35,452 bases of DNA from positions 1-35,452 of the forward strand of contig CABUXL010000018.1 of assembly GCA_902495525.1 (NCBI GenBank), in the 5' to 3' direction. Shown one piece after another: positions 8,597-15,834 of the stretch (the stretch's first letter is position 1; each line of letters starts with the position of its first letter). Made by a program: the position numbers and the translations under genes. Source of the stretch: an uncultured Collinsella sp. (GTDB lineage Bacteria; Actinomycetota; Coriobacteriia; Coriobacteriales; Coriobacteriaceae). The notes beneath the pieces are model-generated. The model saw only the letters and a list, made by a program, of their open reading frames with translations. It had not been told where the DNA came from and did not search any database.

Positions 8597-8620
8597 CTCG
8601 ATCGACCTTGTGCGATCGAG
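8597..8620. other. Perfect hairpin between pseudogene and ferredoxin gene
   Basis: CTCGATCG (8597-8604) pairs with CGATCGAG (8613-8620) around an 8-nt loop. No T tract follows. It lies 8 bases past the stop of the broken gldA paralogue and could be an RNA 3'-end or an operator. Confidence 0.4.
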
Positions 8621-8740
8621 GCGGCGATAGGCCATGGGCTATTTGCTGCAAAGATGCTCCGCGTGTAATTTGCCCGAGGCGTGGGCCGATAGCGTATCAT
8701 TATCTCTTGCTTGTTTGCACTGCTCAGGGAGGGGCCGCGC

Positions 8741-9994
8741 ATGGCGCAGGAACACGATCTGTTTGATGACATTATCGAGATCAGCAAGGGTTTCGACTTT
8801 CTTAAAAACCCGCTTGGCGGCGTGACCGATGCACTCGATCCATCGGCGCCGCAGTGGAATCCTGCCGACTACAAGGAGCGTCCGCGCGGCAACACCATTC
8901 CGTGCCTGACCTGTAAAAACGAGAAAAGCGGCTGCACCGCGTGCATGGACGTGTGCCCGGTCAACGCTATCGAGGTCGAGGAAGACGCCATCGAGATCCT
9001 CGACTCCTGTCGCAAGTGCGGCCTGTGCGCCGCCGCCTGTCCGACCGAGGCAATCATCTCGCCGCGCCTGGCGCCCAAAAACCTGTATGACGACATCGTC
9101 TCGGCGGCTACGAGCCATGAGACCGCCTACGTCACCTGCACGCGCGCCCTCAAGCGCATGCCGCGCGAAAACGAAGTCGTCGTTGCCTGCGTGGGCGATA
9201 TTACGGCCGAGACTTGGTTCTCGGTACTGGCCGACTATCCCAACGTGAGTGTGTACCTGCCGTTGGGCGTGTGCGATAAATGCCGCAACATCGGTGGTGA
9301 GGACATTCTGGGCGAGGCGATCGCGAAGGCCGAAGAGTGGTCTGGCACGGGTATGGGTCTGGAGGTCGACCCCAAGAGCCTCAAGTGCCATAAGCTTCGC
9401 GAGTACGAGCGCAAGGAGTACATGGAAAAGATCGCCCGCACGACGGGCCTGACAGTGACCAAGCTCAACCCGGCGACGGCGGCGCTGGCCTCGGTGACGC
9501 AGAAGCTCAAAGCCCATCGCCATCAGATTACCCAGCTGGAGCGCACGCTCAACACCATGTGCGGCACCACGACGACCAAGCGTCGCCGTTCGCTCACGCA
9601 CGGGCGGCAGCTGGTGCTCTCGACGCTGCAGAACCATCCCGAGCTTGCCCAGAACATGCAGGTGAGCACGCCGGAGTGCGATTTTGACAAGTGCACGTCG
9701 TGCGGCGAGTGCGTCAACGTGTGCCCCACGTTTGCCTGCGATTTGGTTGGAAGCGGTCGCTTTGCGTTGGAGTCCACGTATTGCCTAGGTTGCGGGGCCT
9801 GCGTCAAGGTGTGTCCCGAGCATGCGCTTAAGTTGGTTGAGCATGATGCATCCAACCTGGTCGTCGTCGATCCCGAGGCCGAGGAAAAGGCCGCTCAGAA
9901 GGCCAAGGCCCACGAGGAGGCCGAGAAGGTCAAGGCCGAGGCAAAGGCCAAGCTCGATAAGATGCTCGACCAAGTGGAGAAGCTCGCGGACTAG
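8741..9994 (+). CDS. Multi-cluster 4Fe-4S ferredoxin-type electron-transfer protein
   Basis: The product is 417 residues from the ATG at 8741, which has AGGGAGGGG upstream. An N-terminal ferredoxin pair uses C55, C58, C65, C68, C72 and C90, C93, C96, C100; the first motif is unusual (CxxCx6CxxCx3C). A middle region carries C133, C150 and a C178-xx-C181 pair (VCDKCRN) with a Rossmann-like VACVGDITAETWF stretch. A second ferredoxin pair uses C318, C321, C324, C328 and C348, C351, C354, C358. The last 40 residues are an Ala/Lys/Glu coiled coil. No signal peptide or membrane segment is visible. It could pass electrons to a cytoplasmic oxidoreductase, but the partner is not encoded next to it. The specific family is not recognised. 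Confidence 0.88.
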   Translation: MAQEHDLFDDIIEISKGFDFLKNPLGGVTDALDPSAPQWNPADYKERPRGNTIPCLTCKNEKSGCTACMDVCPVNAIEVEEDAIEILDSCRKCGLCAAACPTEAIISPRLAPKNLYDDIVSAATSHETAYVTCTRALKRMPRENEVVVACVGDITAETWFSVLADYPNVSVYLPLGVCDKCRNIGGEDILGEAIAKAEEWSGTGMGLEVDPKSLKCHKLREYERKEYMEKIARTTGLTVTKLNPATAALASVTQKLKAHRHQITQLERTLNTMCGTTTTKRRRSLTHGRQLVLSTLQNHPELAQNMQVSTPECDFDKCTSCGECVNVCPTFACDLVGSGRFALESTYCLGCGACVKVCPEHALKLVEHDASNLVVVDPEAEEKAAQKAKAHEEAEKVKAEAKAKLDKMLDQVEKLAD

Positions 9995-10021
9995 CCAGCG
10001 ACCCCAATCTCTGCTTCATTT

Positions 10022-10071
10022 GCGCCGCCGTGGCGTCCGGGTTCGCCCAGATGCTGCGGCGGCGCTATACT
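10022..10071 (+). promoter_or_regulatory. Hairpin and -10 element before ychF
   Basis: GCGCCGCCG (10022-10030) can pair with CGGCGGCGC (10057-10065) across a 26-nt loop, and TATACT at 10066-10071 directly after it resembles a -10 box 37 bases before the GTG start. The -35 is poor (TTCGCC at 10042-10047). The hairpin may instead mark the end of the ferredoxin transcript. Confidence 0.4.
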
Positions 10072-10108
10072 TATGCAGTTTGAAGTACCTGTACCAAAAG
10101 GAGCTGTC

Positions 10109-11185
10109 GTGTCCCTTTCCATCGGTATCGTGGGCCTGCCCAATGTGGGCAAGTCGACGCTGTTCACCGCGCTTACCAAAAAGACCGGCCTTGCCGCCAA
10201 CTACCCGTTTGCCACGATCGACCCCAACGTGGGTATCGTCGATGTGCCCGATAGCCGCCTGCAAAAGCTCGCCGACATCGTCAACCCGGGTCGTATTGTG
10301 CCGGCGACGGTCGAGTTCGTCGACATCGCAGGTCTGGTGAAGGGCGCTAACGAGGGCGAGGGTCTGGGCAACCAGTTCCTGGCCAACATTCGCGAGACCG
10401 ATGCCATCTGCGAGGTCGTGCGCTACTTTAAGGACCCCAACGTTATGCGCGAGGTGGGCCGCACGGGCGAGTTCGTCGATCCCGCCGGCGATGCCGAAAC
10501 CATCATGACCGAGCTTATCCTGGCCGACATGGGCACGCTCGAGAAGCAGCTGCCCAAGCTCGAGAAGGAGGCCAAGCGCGACAAGGAGCTCATGCCCAAG
10601 TTCGAGGTCGCCAAGCGCCTGCTTGCCTGGCTCAACGAGGGTAAGCGCGCCGCGTCCATGGAGATGACCGACGAGGAGCGCGCCGCTGCCAAGGGCCTGT
10701 TCCTGCTCACCATGAAGCCCATCCTGTACGTGGCCAACGTGGACGAGGACATGCTCAACGAGGACCTGGCGCCCATCGACGGTGTCAAGCCGTTGCCCAT
10801 CTGCGCCAAGATCGAGGCCGAGCTTTCCGAGCTCGATCCCGAGGATGCGGCCGATTACCTGGAGAGCTTGGGCCTGGAGCAGCCCGGTCTGGACGTGCTC
10901 GCGCAGGCAGCTTACAAGCTGCTTGGCCTGCAGTCGTTCTTTACGGCCGGCGAGATGGAGGTCAAGGCCTGGACGGTTCGTCAGGGCGCGACCGCCCCGC
11001 AGGCCGCTGGCGTCATCCATACCGACTTTGAGCGCGGCTTTATTAAGGCCGAGGTCATTGGCTATGACGACTACATCGAGCTCGGTGGCGAGCAGGGCGC
11101 CAAGGCCGCCGGCAAGCTGCGTATCGAGGGCAAGGACTATGTCATGGCCGATGGCGACGTCGTGCACTTCCGCTTTAACGTGTAA
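10109..11185 (+). CDS. ychF: YchF, ribosome-associated Obg-family ATPase
   Basis: With the GTG start at 10109 (AAAGGAG six bases before it) the product is 358 residues, the usual size. The P-loop GLPNVGKST is at residues 9-17, the switch region DIAGLVKGANEGEGLGNQFL near 72-91, and the nucleotide-specificity motif is NVDE instead of NKxD, which explains why this family prefers ATP to GTP. A helical insert follows the G domain, and the C-terminal TGS domain contains RQGATAPQAAGVIHTDFERGF. YchF binds the ribosome and is linked to translation fidelity and oxidative-stress sensitivity. A start at 10073 is open but would add 12 residues without a ribosome site. The next gene follows after 11 bases. 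Confidence 0.96.
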   Translation: MSLSIGIVGLPNVGKSTLFTALTKKTGLAANYPFATIDPNVGIVDVPDSRLQKLADIVNPGRIVPATVEFVDIAGLVKGANEGEGLGNQFLANIRETDAICEVVRYFKDPNVMREVGRTGEFVDPAGDAETIMTELILADMGTLEKQLPKLEKEAKRDKELMPKFEVAKRLLAWLNEGKRAASMEMTDEERAAAKGLFLLTMKPILYVANVDEDMLNEDLAPIDGVKPLPICAKIEAELSELDPEDAADYLESLGLEQPGLDVLAQAAYKLLGLQSFFTAGEMEVKAWTVRQGATAPQAAGVIHTDFERGFIKAEVIGYDDYIELGGEQGAKAAGKLRIEGKDYVMADGDVVHFRFNV

Positions 11186-11196
11186 GGGCGACGCGC

Positions 11197-11580
11197 ATGT
11201 TTAAATATGGCAAAAAAGCCGGCTACATGGGTATTGCACTGCTCGTACTTGCGGTGATTCCGCTGGTGGTCGCAGCGTTTCTGATCCCCAACATTGGACC
11301 CGAGGTGGCAACGAAGTTTAACGCAGCTGGCGAGGTAACGCGCTGGGGCAAGAGCTACGAGTTGCTGGCGCTGCCGGTGCTCAACTTGCTGCTGAGCGTG
11401 GCGACGTACTTTACGGCGGGACGCCAGGCCAAGAACAATGAGGACTCTGCCGCCATGGCGCGCATCGTGTGCGAGCGCTACTTGCGAAACGGCTGCATCA
11501 CGGGTGTGTTTCTCAACGTGGTCAACGTTTACTTTATGTACTCGGCGATTACCGGAACGGGCTTTGGCTTTGGTTTCTAG
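11197..11580 (+). CDS. Small DUF1648-type membrane protein
   Basis: The 127-residue protein has a basic N-terminus, a first hydrophobic segment near residues 11-30 (MGIALLVLAVIPLVVAAFLI), then a short outside segment with IGPEVATKFNAAGEVTRWGKS, typical of the DUF1648/SdpI-like family where P..(F/H)(N)..G..... is conserved. Two more membrane segments lie near 52-70 and 98-118. It follows ychF by 11 bases with AAGGGCG as ribosome site, so it is probably cotranscribed. Relatives include the SdpI immunity protein, but the role here is unknown. It converges with the next gene, 9 bases away, with no clear terminator between. Confidence 0.75.
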   Translation: MFKYGKKAGYMGIALLVLAVIPLVVAAFLIPNIGPEVATKFNAAGEVTRWGKSYELLALPVLNLLLSVATYFTAGRQAKNNEDSAAMARIVCERYLRNGCITGVFLNVVNVYFMYSAITGTGFGFGF

Positions 11581-11589
11581 CTTGTCCTT

Positions 11590-11979
11590 TTAGGCAACGA
11601 GCCTGCACGCATATTCAATGGCTGCTGCGAGGCCGCCGCTCGATCGTGGTTTAAATACCATGTCGGCGGCGGCCTCGTTTTCGTATCCGGCGCCGCGAAG
11701 GGCGAGTGCGATACCGGCTTCGAGGAGAAGGGGCAGGCCACGCTGGCTGGTTGCTATTACTACGGCCTGGTCAAGGGTGCAGCCGTGCGTTCGGCATTGA
11801 GAGGCGAGCTCGCCTCTCGCCGGGTTGGGGAGCAGTGCGGTCGCAACACGGCTCGATAGCAACGTAAAGGCTGTTCGTTCATCCGGGGAAAGGCATTCGG
11901 CCTCAACGACGACAAGCTTGGGCTGCACGCCGTCTGTGCAGCGTGATTTTTGACGCATGCAAATTGAGCAAGCCGACAT
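11590..11979 (-). CDS. Uncharacterised 129-residue protein of a palindrome-controlled divergent pair
   Basis: The start at 11979 has CAGGAG seven bases upstream; a start at 12003 would lie within the palindrome. The product begins MSACSICMRQKSRC, a cysteine-rich N-terminus, followed by a mixed alpha/beta sequence with alanine-rich helices (LLLEAGIALALRGAGYENE) and ends with a SSGGLAAAIEYACRL helix. No signal peptide or transmembrane segment is seen. I do not recognise the family. It is divergent from a small XRE regulator with a perfect palindrome between them, so it is very likely the regulator's target and perhaps its functional partner, in the manner of an autoregulated two-gene module. 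Whether it is a toxin, a stress protein or something else cannot be told. Confidence 0.7.
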   Translation of the reverse strand: MSACSICMRQKSRCTDGVQPKLVVVEAECLSPDERTAFTLLSSRVATALLPNPARGELASQCRTHGCTLDQAVVIATSQRGLPLLLEAGIALALRGAGYENEAAADMVFKPRSSGGLAAAIEYACRLVA

Positions 11980-12001
11980 AGAAAACTCCTGTATATTCGG
12001 C

Positions 12002-12027
12002 AAAACGTAAACTATAGTTTACGTTTT
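12002..12027. promoter_or_regulatory. Perfect 26-bp palindrome, probable operator of the XRE regulator
   Basis: The half-site AAAACGTAAACTA (12002-12014) is followed with no spacer by its exact reverse complement (12015-12027). It lies between two divergent genes, 23 bases before one start and 29 bases before the other, and its AT-rich centre ACTATAGT could overlap -10 elements in both directions. A dimeric XRE repressor is the obvious ligand. Confidence 0.75.
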
Positions 12028-12055
12028 TGTTTTGCTCCATTTCAAACTCGTCTGC

Positions 12056-12274
12056 ATGAATGAGCATGCGAAACAGATTCTTGGCGAGCGAGTTGAGCGG
12101 ACGCGCAAGGCCCTTGGTATCTCCAAGGTCGATTTTTGCGTGGCGACAGGAATCAGCCGACCCTACCTCGACCGAATCGAAGATGGGACAGCAAATTTCA
12201 CGCTCAAGGTTCTATTTAAGATCGCGCCCGCACTCGGCATGACGGTGTCAAAACTTCTCGAGGGCATCGAATAG
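12056..12274 (+). CDS. Small XRE-family helix-turn-helix regulator
   Basis: The product is 72 residues from the ATG at 12056, essentially one HTH domain: helices VERTRKALGI, KVDFCVATGI (helix 2), SRPYLDRIEDG (recognition helix), then TLKVLFKIAPALGMTVSKLLEG. The start lacks a clear ribosome site; a TTG at 12032 would add eight residues. The gene lies next to a perfect palindrome and is divergent from an unknown gene, so it probably represses both. The size and layout resemble antitoxin or phage-type regulators. Its stop is 22 bases from the convergent asparaginase stop. Confidence 0.85.
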   Translation: MNEHAKQILGERVERTRKALGISKVDFCVATGISRPYLDRIEDGTANFTLKVLFKIAPALGMTVSKLLEGIE

Positions 12275-12296
12275 GGGGTACCCGTCGAAAACTGAA

Positions 12297-13310
12297 TTAC
12301 ACCATCGGGATACGGTCGTGATTGACTTGGCTGTAGAACAGGCGTTGAATCTCTGCCGCATCACGTGACTGGCCGAGTGCCCACATGGTTTTGGCCACGA
12401 GCGTCTCGGTTGTCATATCGTCGCCGCGTAGAATGCCCGGATGGTCGGCGTAGGCACGGCCGACCTCATAAACACCCAAATCGAGGCCCTCCTCGGGGAC
12501 CTGTGTGGTCATAACGACGGTGCGACCCGAATTAACCCAGCGGAAAATTGCCTCTTGGAATGACTCGCCGGACTCGCCAAACTCGGGGATACCGCCAATG
12601 CCAAAGGTCTCCAGAATCACGGCGTCGTAGCTATCGGCAAGGGCGTCGAGGATGCCCGGGTTTACGCCGGGCGTAAGCTTGAGTACAAATACGCGCGGGT
12701 CGATGCTGTCGTAGAAACGCACCGGGTTTTCGCCCTGATGCGTGCCGTGAAGCCCGTTGCGCACGATGCGGTCGTTGCGGATGTAGGCAATGGGCGGATA
12801 GTTGACGCTAATGAACGCGTTAAAGCTCATGGTGCGCTGCTTGCGGGCGCGCGTACCGGCAATGGCGACGCCGCCAAACACGATCGAGACGTCGTGCGAA
12901 TGCTCATCGAGCGCATAGAGCAGGCTCTGGTACAGATTGAGTTTGGCGTCAGTAAAAGGGTTGCCCATGGGCTTTTGCGAGCCGGTGAGTACGATGGGCT
13001 TGGGACTGTCCTGAATCAGATAGGAAAGCGCTGCCGCGGTGTAGCTCATGGTGTCGGTGCCGTGCAGAATCACGAAGCCGTCGTGGTCGGCATAACCCTC
13101 GACGATGACGTCGCGGATACGCATCCAGTCGCTCGGGCGCATATTGGTGCTGTCGATGTTCATGGGCTGCACGACGTCGAGCTCGCAGAGGCCCGAGATC
13201 TCGGGGACGCTCTGGGCGAGCTCCTCACCGGTCAGGGCGGGGGAGAGGCCGTTGCCGTCCTCGGTCGATGCGATGGTGCCGCCCGTGGCGATGAGAAGGA
13301 TGCGCTTCAT
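12297..13310 (-). CDS. ansA: L-asparaginase, type I (cytoplasmic)
   Basis: From the ATG at 13310 (AGGAAT upstream) the product is 337 residues, the usual length of AnsA, and has no signal peptide, which points to the low-affinity cytoplasmic enzyme that hydrolyses L-asparagine to aspartate and ammonia. Both catalytic threonine regions are present: ATGGTIAS at residues 8-15 and VILHGTDTMSYTAAALSY near 79-96. Further family motifs are LTGSQKPMG and the C-terminal half with LKLTPGVNP and VVMTTQVPEEGLDLGVYE. A longer frame opens upstream but has no ribosome site and disrupts the conserved start. It is divergent from guaA. Confidence 0.95.
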   Translation of the reverse strand: MKRILLIATGGTIASTEDGNGLSPALTGEELAQSVPEISGLCELDVVQPMNIDSTNMRPSDWMRIRDVIVEGYADHDGFVILHGTDTMSYTAAALSYLIQDSPKPIVLTGSQKPMGNPFTDAKLNLYQSLLYALDEHSHDVSIVFGGVAIAGTRARKQRTMSFNAFISVNYPPIAYIRNDRIVRNGLHGTHQGENPVRFYDSIDPRVFVLKLTPGVNPGILDALADSYDAVILETFGIGGIPEFGESGESFQEAIFRWVNSGRTVVMTTQVPEEGLDLGVYEVGRAYADHPGILRGDDMTTETLVAKTMWALGQSRDAAEIQRLFYSQVNHDRIPMV

Positions 13311-13578
13311 GCTGATATTCCTATCGTATTTGCCGCCGCAGAGGCGGAGTCGTTCGGCAGTATTGTGGCACAGGGCGTCCAATGTTCAAACGTATTACAT
13401 CATCTGTAACGTCTGGTAACACTTCAATTGCCGTCAAATAGGGGCTCAGGTCGTGCGTTTGCCGTGCGCTGATGGCTGCGAGGGACGAGAAACCCCATAT
13501 AACGTGTACACTATGTAAGCTGTTTTCGTTTATTCGCGCGGGTGGGCACCGGCTCCCCGCCAACAAGAGGGGGAAACC
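13311..13578 (+). promoter_or_regulatory. Divergent ansA-guaA intergenic region
   Basis: No gene is seen. TATAAC (13498-13503) and TACACT (13507-13512) are -10 candidates for guaA without a good -35. A GC hairpin (GCGGG near 13540 with CCCGC near 13560) precedes the GGGGG ribosome site. I looked for a purine riboswitch and did not find its conserved loops. The 10-mer CGTGTACACT here also occurs before the double-XRE gene (32005-32014). Confidence 0.35.
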
Positions 13579-15177
13579 ATGGATCAAAAGGCTTCCGCAA
13601 AGGTCCTCGTACTCGACTTTGGTGCGCAGTACGGTCAACTCATTGCCCGTCGCGTCCGCGACCTCAACGTGTATTCCGAGATTGTCCCCTGCGACATCTC
13701 GGCCGACGAGATTCGCGATATGAACGCCTCTGCGCTCATCCTTTCCGGCGGCCCGGCTTCTGTGTATGCCGAGGACGCTCCGTCCATCGATCCTGCCATC
13801 TTTGGCCTGGGCCTTCCCGTCCTGGGCTTTTGCTACGGCCATCAGATCACGGCCGTGACGCTCGGCGGCAAGGTCGGCCACTCCGAGGTGGGCGAGTACG
13901 GCCGCGCCACCATCACGCGCACGGCCGGCGCCAAGCTCTTTAACTCCACGCCCATGGAGCAGACCGTGTGGATGAGCCACCGCGACGCCGTGTCCGAGGT
14001 GCCCGAGGGCTTTACCGTTACCGCCAGCACCGACGTGTGCCCGGTCGCTGCGATGGAGTGCCCCGAGCGCAAGATCTTCACCACGCAGTTCCACCCCGAG
14101 GTCAAGCACTCCGAGTACGGTCAGCAGCTGCTGAGCAACTTCCTGTTTGAGATCTGCGGCCTGGAGCCCAACTGGAGCATGGACAACCTGGTCGAGACCA
14201 TGACGGCCGAGTTCCGCGAGAAGGTCGGCGACGACCGCGTGATTCTAGCCCTGTCCGGCGGCGTCGACTCCTCCGTCGTGGCTGCGCTGGGTGCCCGCGC
14301 CGTGGGCAAGCAGATGACCTGCGTGTTCATCAACCACGGCCTGCTGCGCAAGGGTGAGCCCGAGCAGGTGGAGGAGGTCTTCACCAAGCAGTTTGACGTC
14401 GACTTTATCCACGTCCACGCCGAGGACCGTTATGCCGAGCTTCTGGCCGGTGTGACCGAGCCCGAGGAGAAGCGCCGCATCATCGGTACGCAGTTCTGGA
14501 AAGAGTTCTTCGCGGTTGCTCAGCAGCTTGAGACCGATGGTAAACCCGTGAAGTACCTGGCTCAGGGCACCATCTACCCCGACATCATCGAGTCCGGCGC
14601 TCGCAAGACGGGCGGCAAGACGGCCACCATCAAGAGCCATCACAATCTGATCCCGTTCCCCGAGGGCGTGCACTTCGACCTTATCGAGCCGCTCGACCAC
14701 TTCTTTAAGGACGAGGTCCGCGCGCTTGGTCTGGCGCTGGGCCTGCCGGGTCACATCGTGTTCCGTCAGCCTTTCCCGGGCCCGGGTCTGGCCATTCGCA
14801 TCATCGGCGCGGTCGACAAGGAGAAGCTCGAGATCCTCAAGAACGCCGATGCCATCGTGCGCGAGGAGCTCGACGCCTACAACCAGCGTCTGTTTGAGCA
14901 GACCGGCGAGCGCAACTCCGAGCACAGCTGCTGGCAGTACTTCGCGGTCCTGCCCGATATTAAGTCCGTCGGCGTTATGGGCGACGAGCGCACCTATCAG
15001 CGCCCGATCATCCTGCGTGCCGTCGAGTCCAGCGATGCCATGACCGCCGACTGGGCCAAGCTGCCCTACGACGTGCTGGCCCGCATCTCCGGCCGCATCG
15101 TGGCCGAGGTTCCCGGCGCCAACCGCGTATGCTACGACATCACGTCCAAGCCGCCTGCGACCATCGAGTGGGAATAG
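13579..15177 (+). CDS. guaA: GMP synthase (glutamine-hydrolysing)
   Basis: The 532-residue enzyme converts XMP to GMP using ATP and glutamine. The class I amidotransferase domain (about 8-200) has nucleophile C85 in GFCYGHQ and the FHPEV histidine. The ATP pyrophosphatase domain has the P-loop LSGGVDSSV at 225-233, and the C-terminal dimerisation domain ends in KPPATIEWE, the almost invariant GuaA tail. AGAGGGGG precedes the ATG. The last five codons are duplicated at 33297-33311, which marks the gene's 3' end as the attachment site of the mobile element; the coding sequence stays intact because the element carries the same end. Confidence 0.98.
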   Translation: MDQKASAKVLVLDFGAQYGQLIARRVRDLNVYSEIVPCDISADEIRDMNASALILSGGPASVYAEDAPSIDPAIFGLGLPVLGFCYGHQITAVTLGGKVGHSEVGEYGRATITRTAGAKLFNSTPMEQTVWMSHRDAVSEVPEGFTVTASTDVCPVAAMECPERKIFTTQFHPEVKHSEYGQQLLSNFLFEICGLEPNWSMDNLVETMTAEFREKVGDDRVILALSGGVDSSVVAALGARAVGKQMTCVFINHGLLRKGEPEQVEEVFTKQFDVDFIHVHAEDRYAELLAGVTEPEEKRRIIGTQFWKEFFAVAQQLETDGKPVKYLAQGTIYPDIIESGARKTGGKTATIKSHHNLIPFPEGVHFDLIEPLDHFFKDEVRALGLALGLPGHIVFRQPFPGPGLAIRIIGAVDKEKLEILKNADAIVREELDAYNQRLFEQTGERNSEHSCWQYFAVLPDIKSVGVMGDERTYQRPIILRAVESSDAMTADWAKLPYDVLARISGRIVAEVPGANRVCYDITSKPPATIEWE

Positions 15178-15180
15178 TAA
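15163..15180 (+). repeat. attL core within guaA end
   Basis: ATCGAGTGGGAATAGTAA encodes IEWE-stop and matches 33297-33314 at 17 of 18 bases (A to G at 15174, a synonymous Glu codon change). Confidence 0.85.
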
Positions 15181-15191
15181 ATAGCCCTTTG

Positions 15192-15225
15192 CGAGGGAGG
15201 TCGGATACGGCCTCCCTCGTTTTTT
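15192..15225 (+). terminator. Terminator following guaA, inside the element
   Basis: CGAGGGAGG (15192-15200) pairs with CCTCCCTCG (15211-15219) around a 10-nt loop, followed by TTTTTT. Because it lies to the right of the attL core it should be element DNA, supplied to guaA on integration. Confidence 0.9.
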
Positions 15226-15428
15226 ATTTGCGTGCCATGGGTGCTTGTGCATTGTGGTGTATGTGGTACATGCAAACCAGTCACGCAATCTCTCAAGCTG
15301 TTTAGCTGGGATTATTGTTTGCTGGTATGTTTTAAAGCGCTTTCAATTACCGAAGCAACGTCATCAATTTATTTCTAATTAATGCTGACCGGCAGATTGC
15401 GTCCGCCCGCGAGAGGCCGCTCGGACTG

Positions 15429-15478
15429 GTACTCAAAATGTACTCACGACGTTTTGAGTATCGATTTGCTGGTACTCA
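15429..15478. repeat. Cluster of GTACTCA heptamers, putative integrase arm sites
   Basis: GTACTCA occurs at 15429-15435, 15440-15446 and 15472-15478, with an inverted TGAGTAT at 15455-15461. TGAGTATC recurs near the right end at 33215-33222. Short repeats about 250 bases inside a core site fit arm-type sites of a tyrosine integrase; this is inference. The rest of 15226-15580 holds no gene that I can support. Confidence 0.45.
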
Positions 15479-15580
15479 CAGACGGTAAAAACGGCTGTCT
15501 ACCTCGATATATTCGTTATCCCCAACGATTCGCCAACGAATACTGACTAGTGATTGAGTGCTGCATGGCTCAAATTGGCC

Positions 15581-15616
15581 TACGTAATTACATAATTACG
15601 TATTCTGAAGTAAAAT
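15581..15616 (+). promoter_or_regulatory. Promoter with palindromic operator for the RM operon
   Basis: TACGTAATTA (15581-15590) and TAATTACGTA (15593-15602) form a perfect inverted repeat with a 2-bp spacer. It overlaps a -35-like TTACAT (15588-15593), with TAAAAT (15611-15616) 17 bases downstream as -10. GGTCAATT is repeated directly at 15623-15630 and 15647-15654. The first gene of the operon is a ribbon-helix-helix protein that may bind here. Confidence 0.55.
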
Positions 15617-15666
15617 GATTTCGGTCAATTAAGGAACGTAGAACAGGTCAATTCGGAGGGGCGACC

Positions 15667-15834
15667 ATGGAGGAAGATCAGGCTGTTCATGCCGAAAGGG
15701 AGCTGGATAAGTTCACGCTCTCGATAACCCGCGAGGATAAGCGGGCTCTTAAGTCCTATGCCGCGCGCCAGGATAAGACGGTGGCTAAAGTCCTGCGCGA
15801 ATGGATTGACGAGAAGTGCAAGGGGGAGAAGTGA
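15667..15834 (+). CDS. 55-residue ribbon-helix-helix protein leading the RM operon
   Basis: The protein starts at an ATG behind GGAGGGG and ends in TGATG, sharing one base with the start of the methyltransferase gene. After an acidic N-terminus, the segment KFTLSITREDKRALKSYAAR is the beta strand and first helix of an Arc/CopG-type fold, and DKTVAKVLREWIDEKCKG is the second helix. Such proteins are dimeric DNA-binding repressors. Position and overlap make it the likely regulator of the operon, acting at the palindrome over the -35 region. This would be a controller gene for a type III-like system, where none is standard. The fold call is good; the regulatory role is inference. Confidence 0.8.
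   Translation: MEEDQAVHAERELDKFTLSITREDKRALKSYAARQDKTVAKVLREWIDEKCKGEK

Noticed and set aside
13311..13578. Possible purine riboswitch before guaA
   Set aside because: The conserved loop sequences and three-way junction of the purine aptamer are absent; only a simple GC hairpin is visible.
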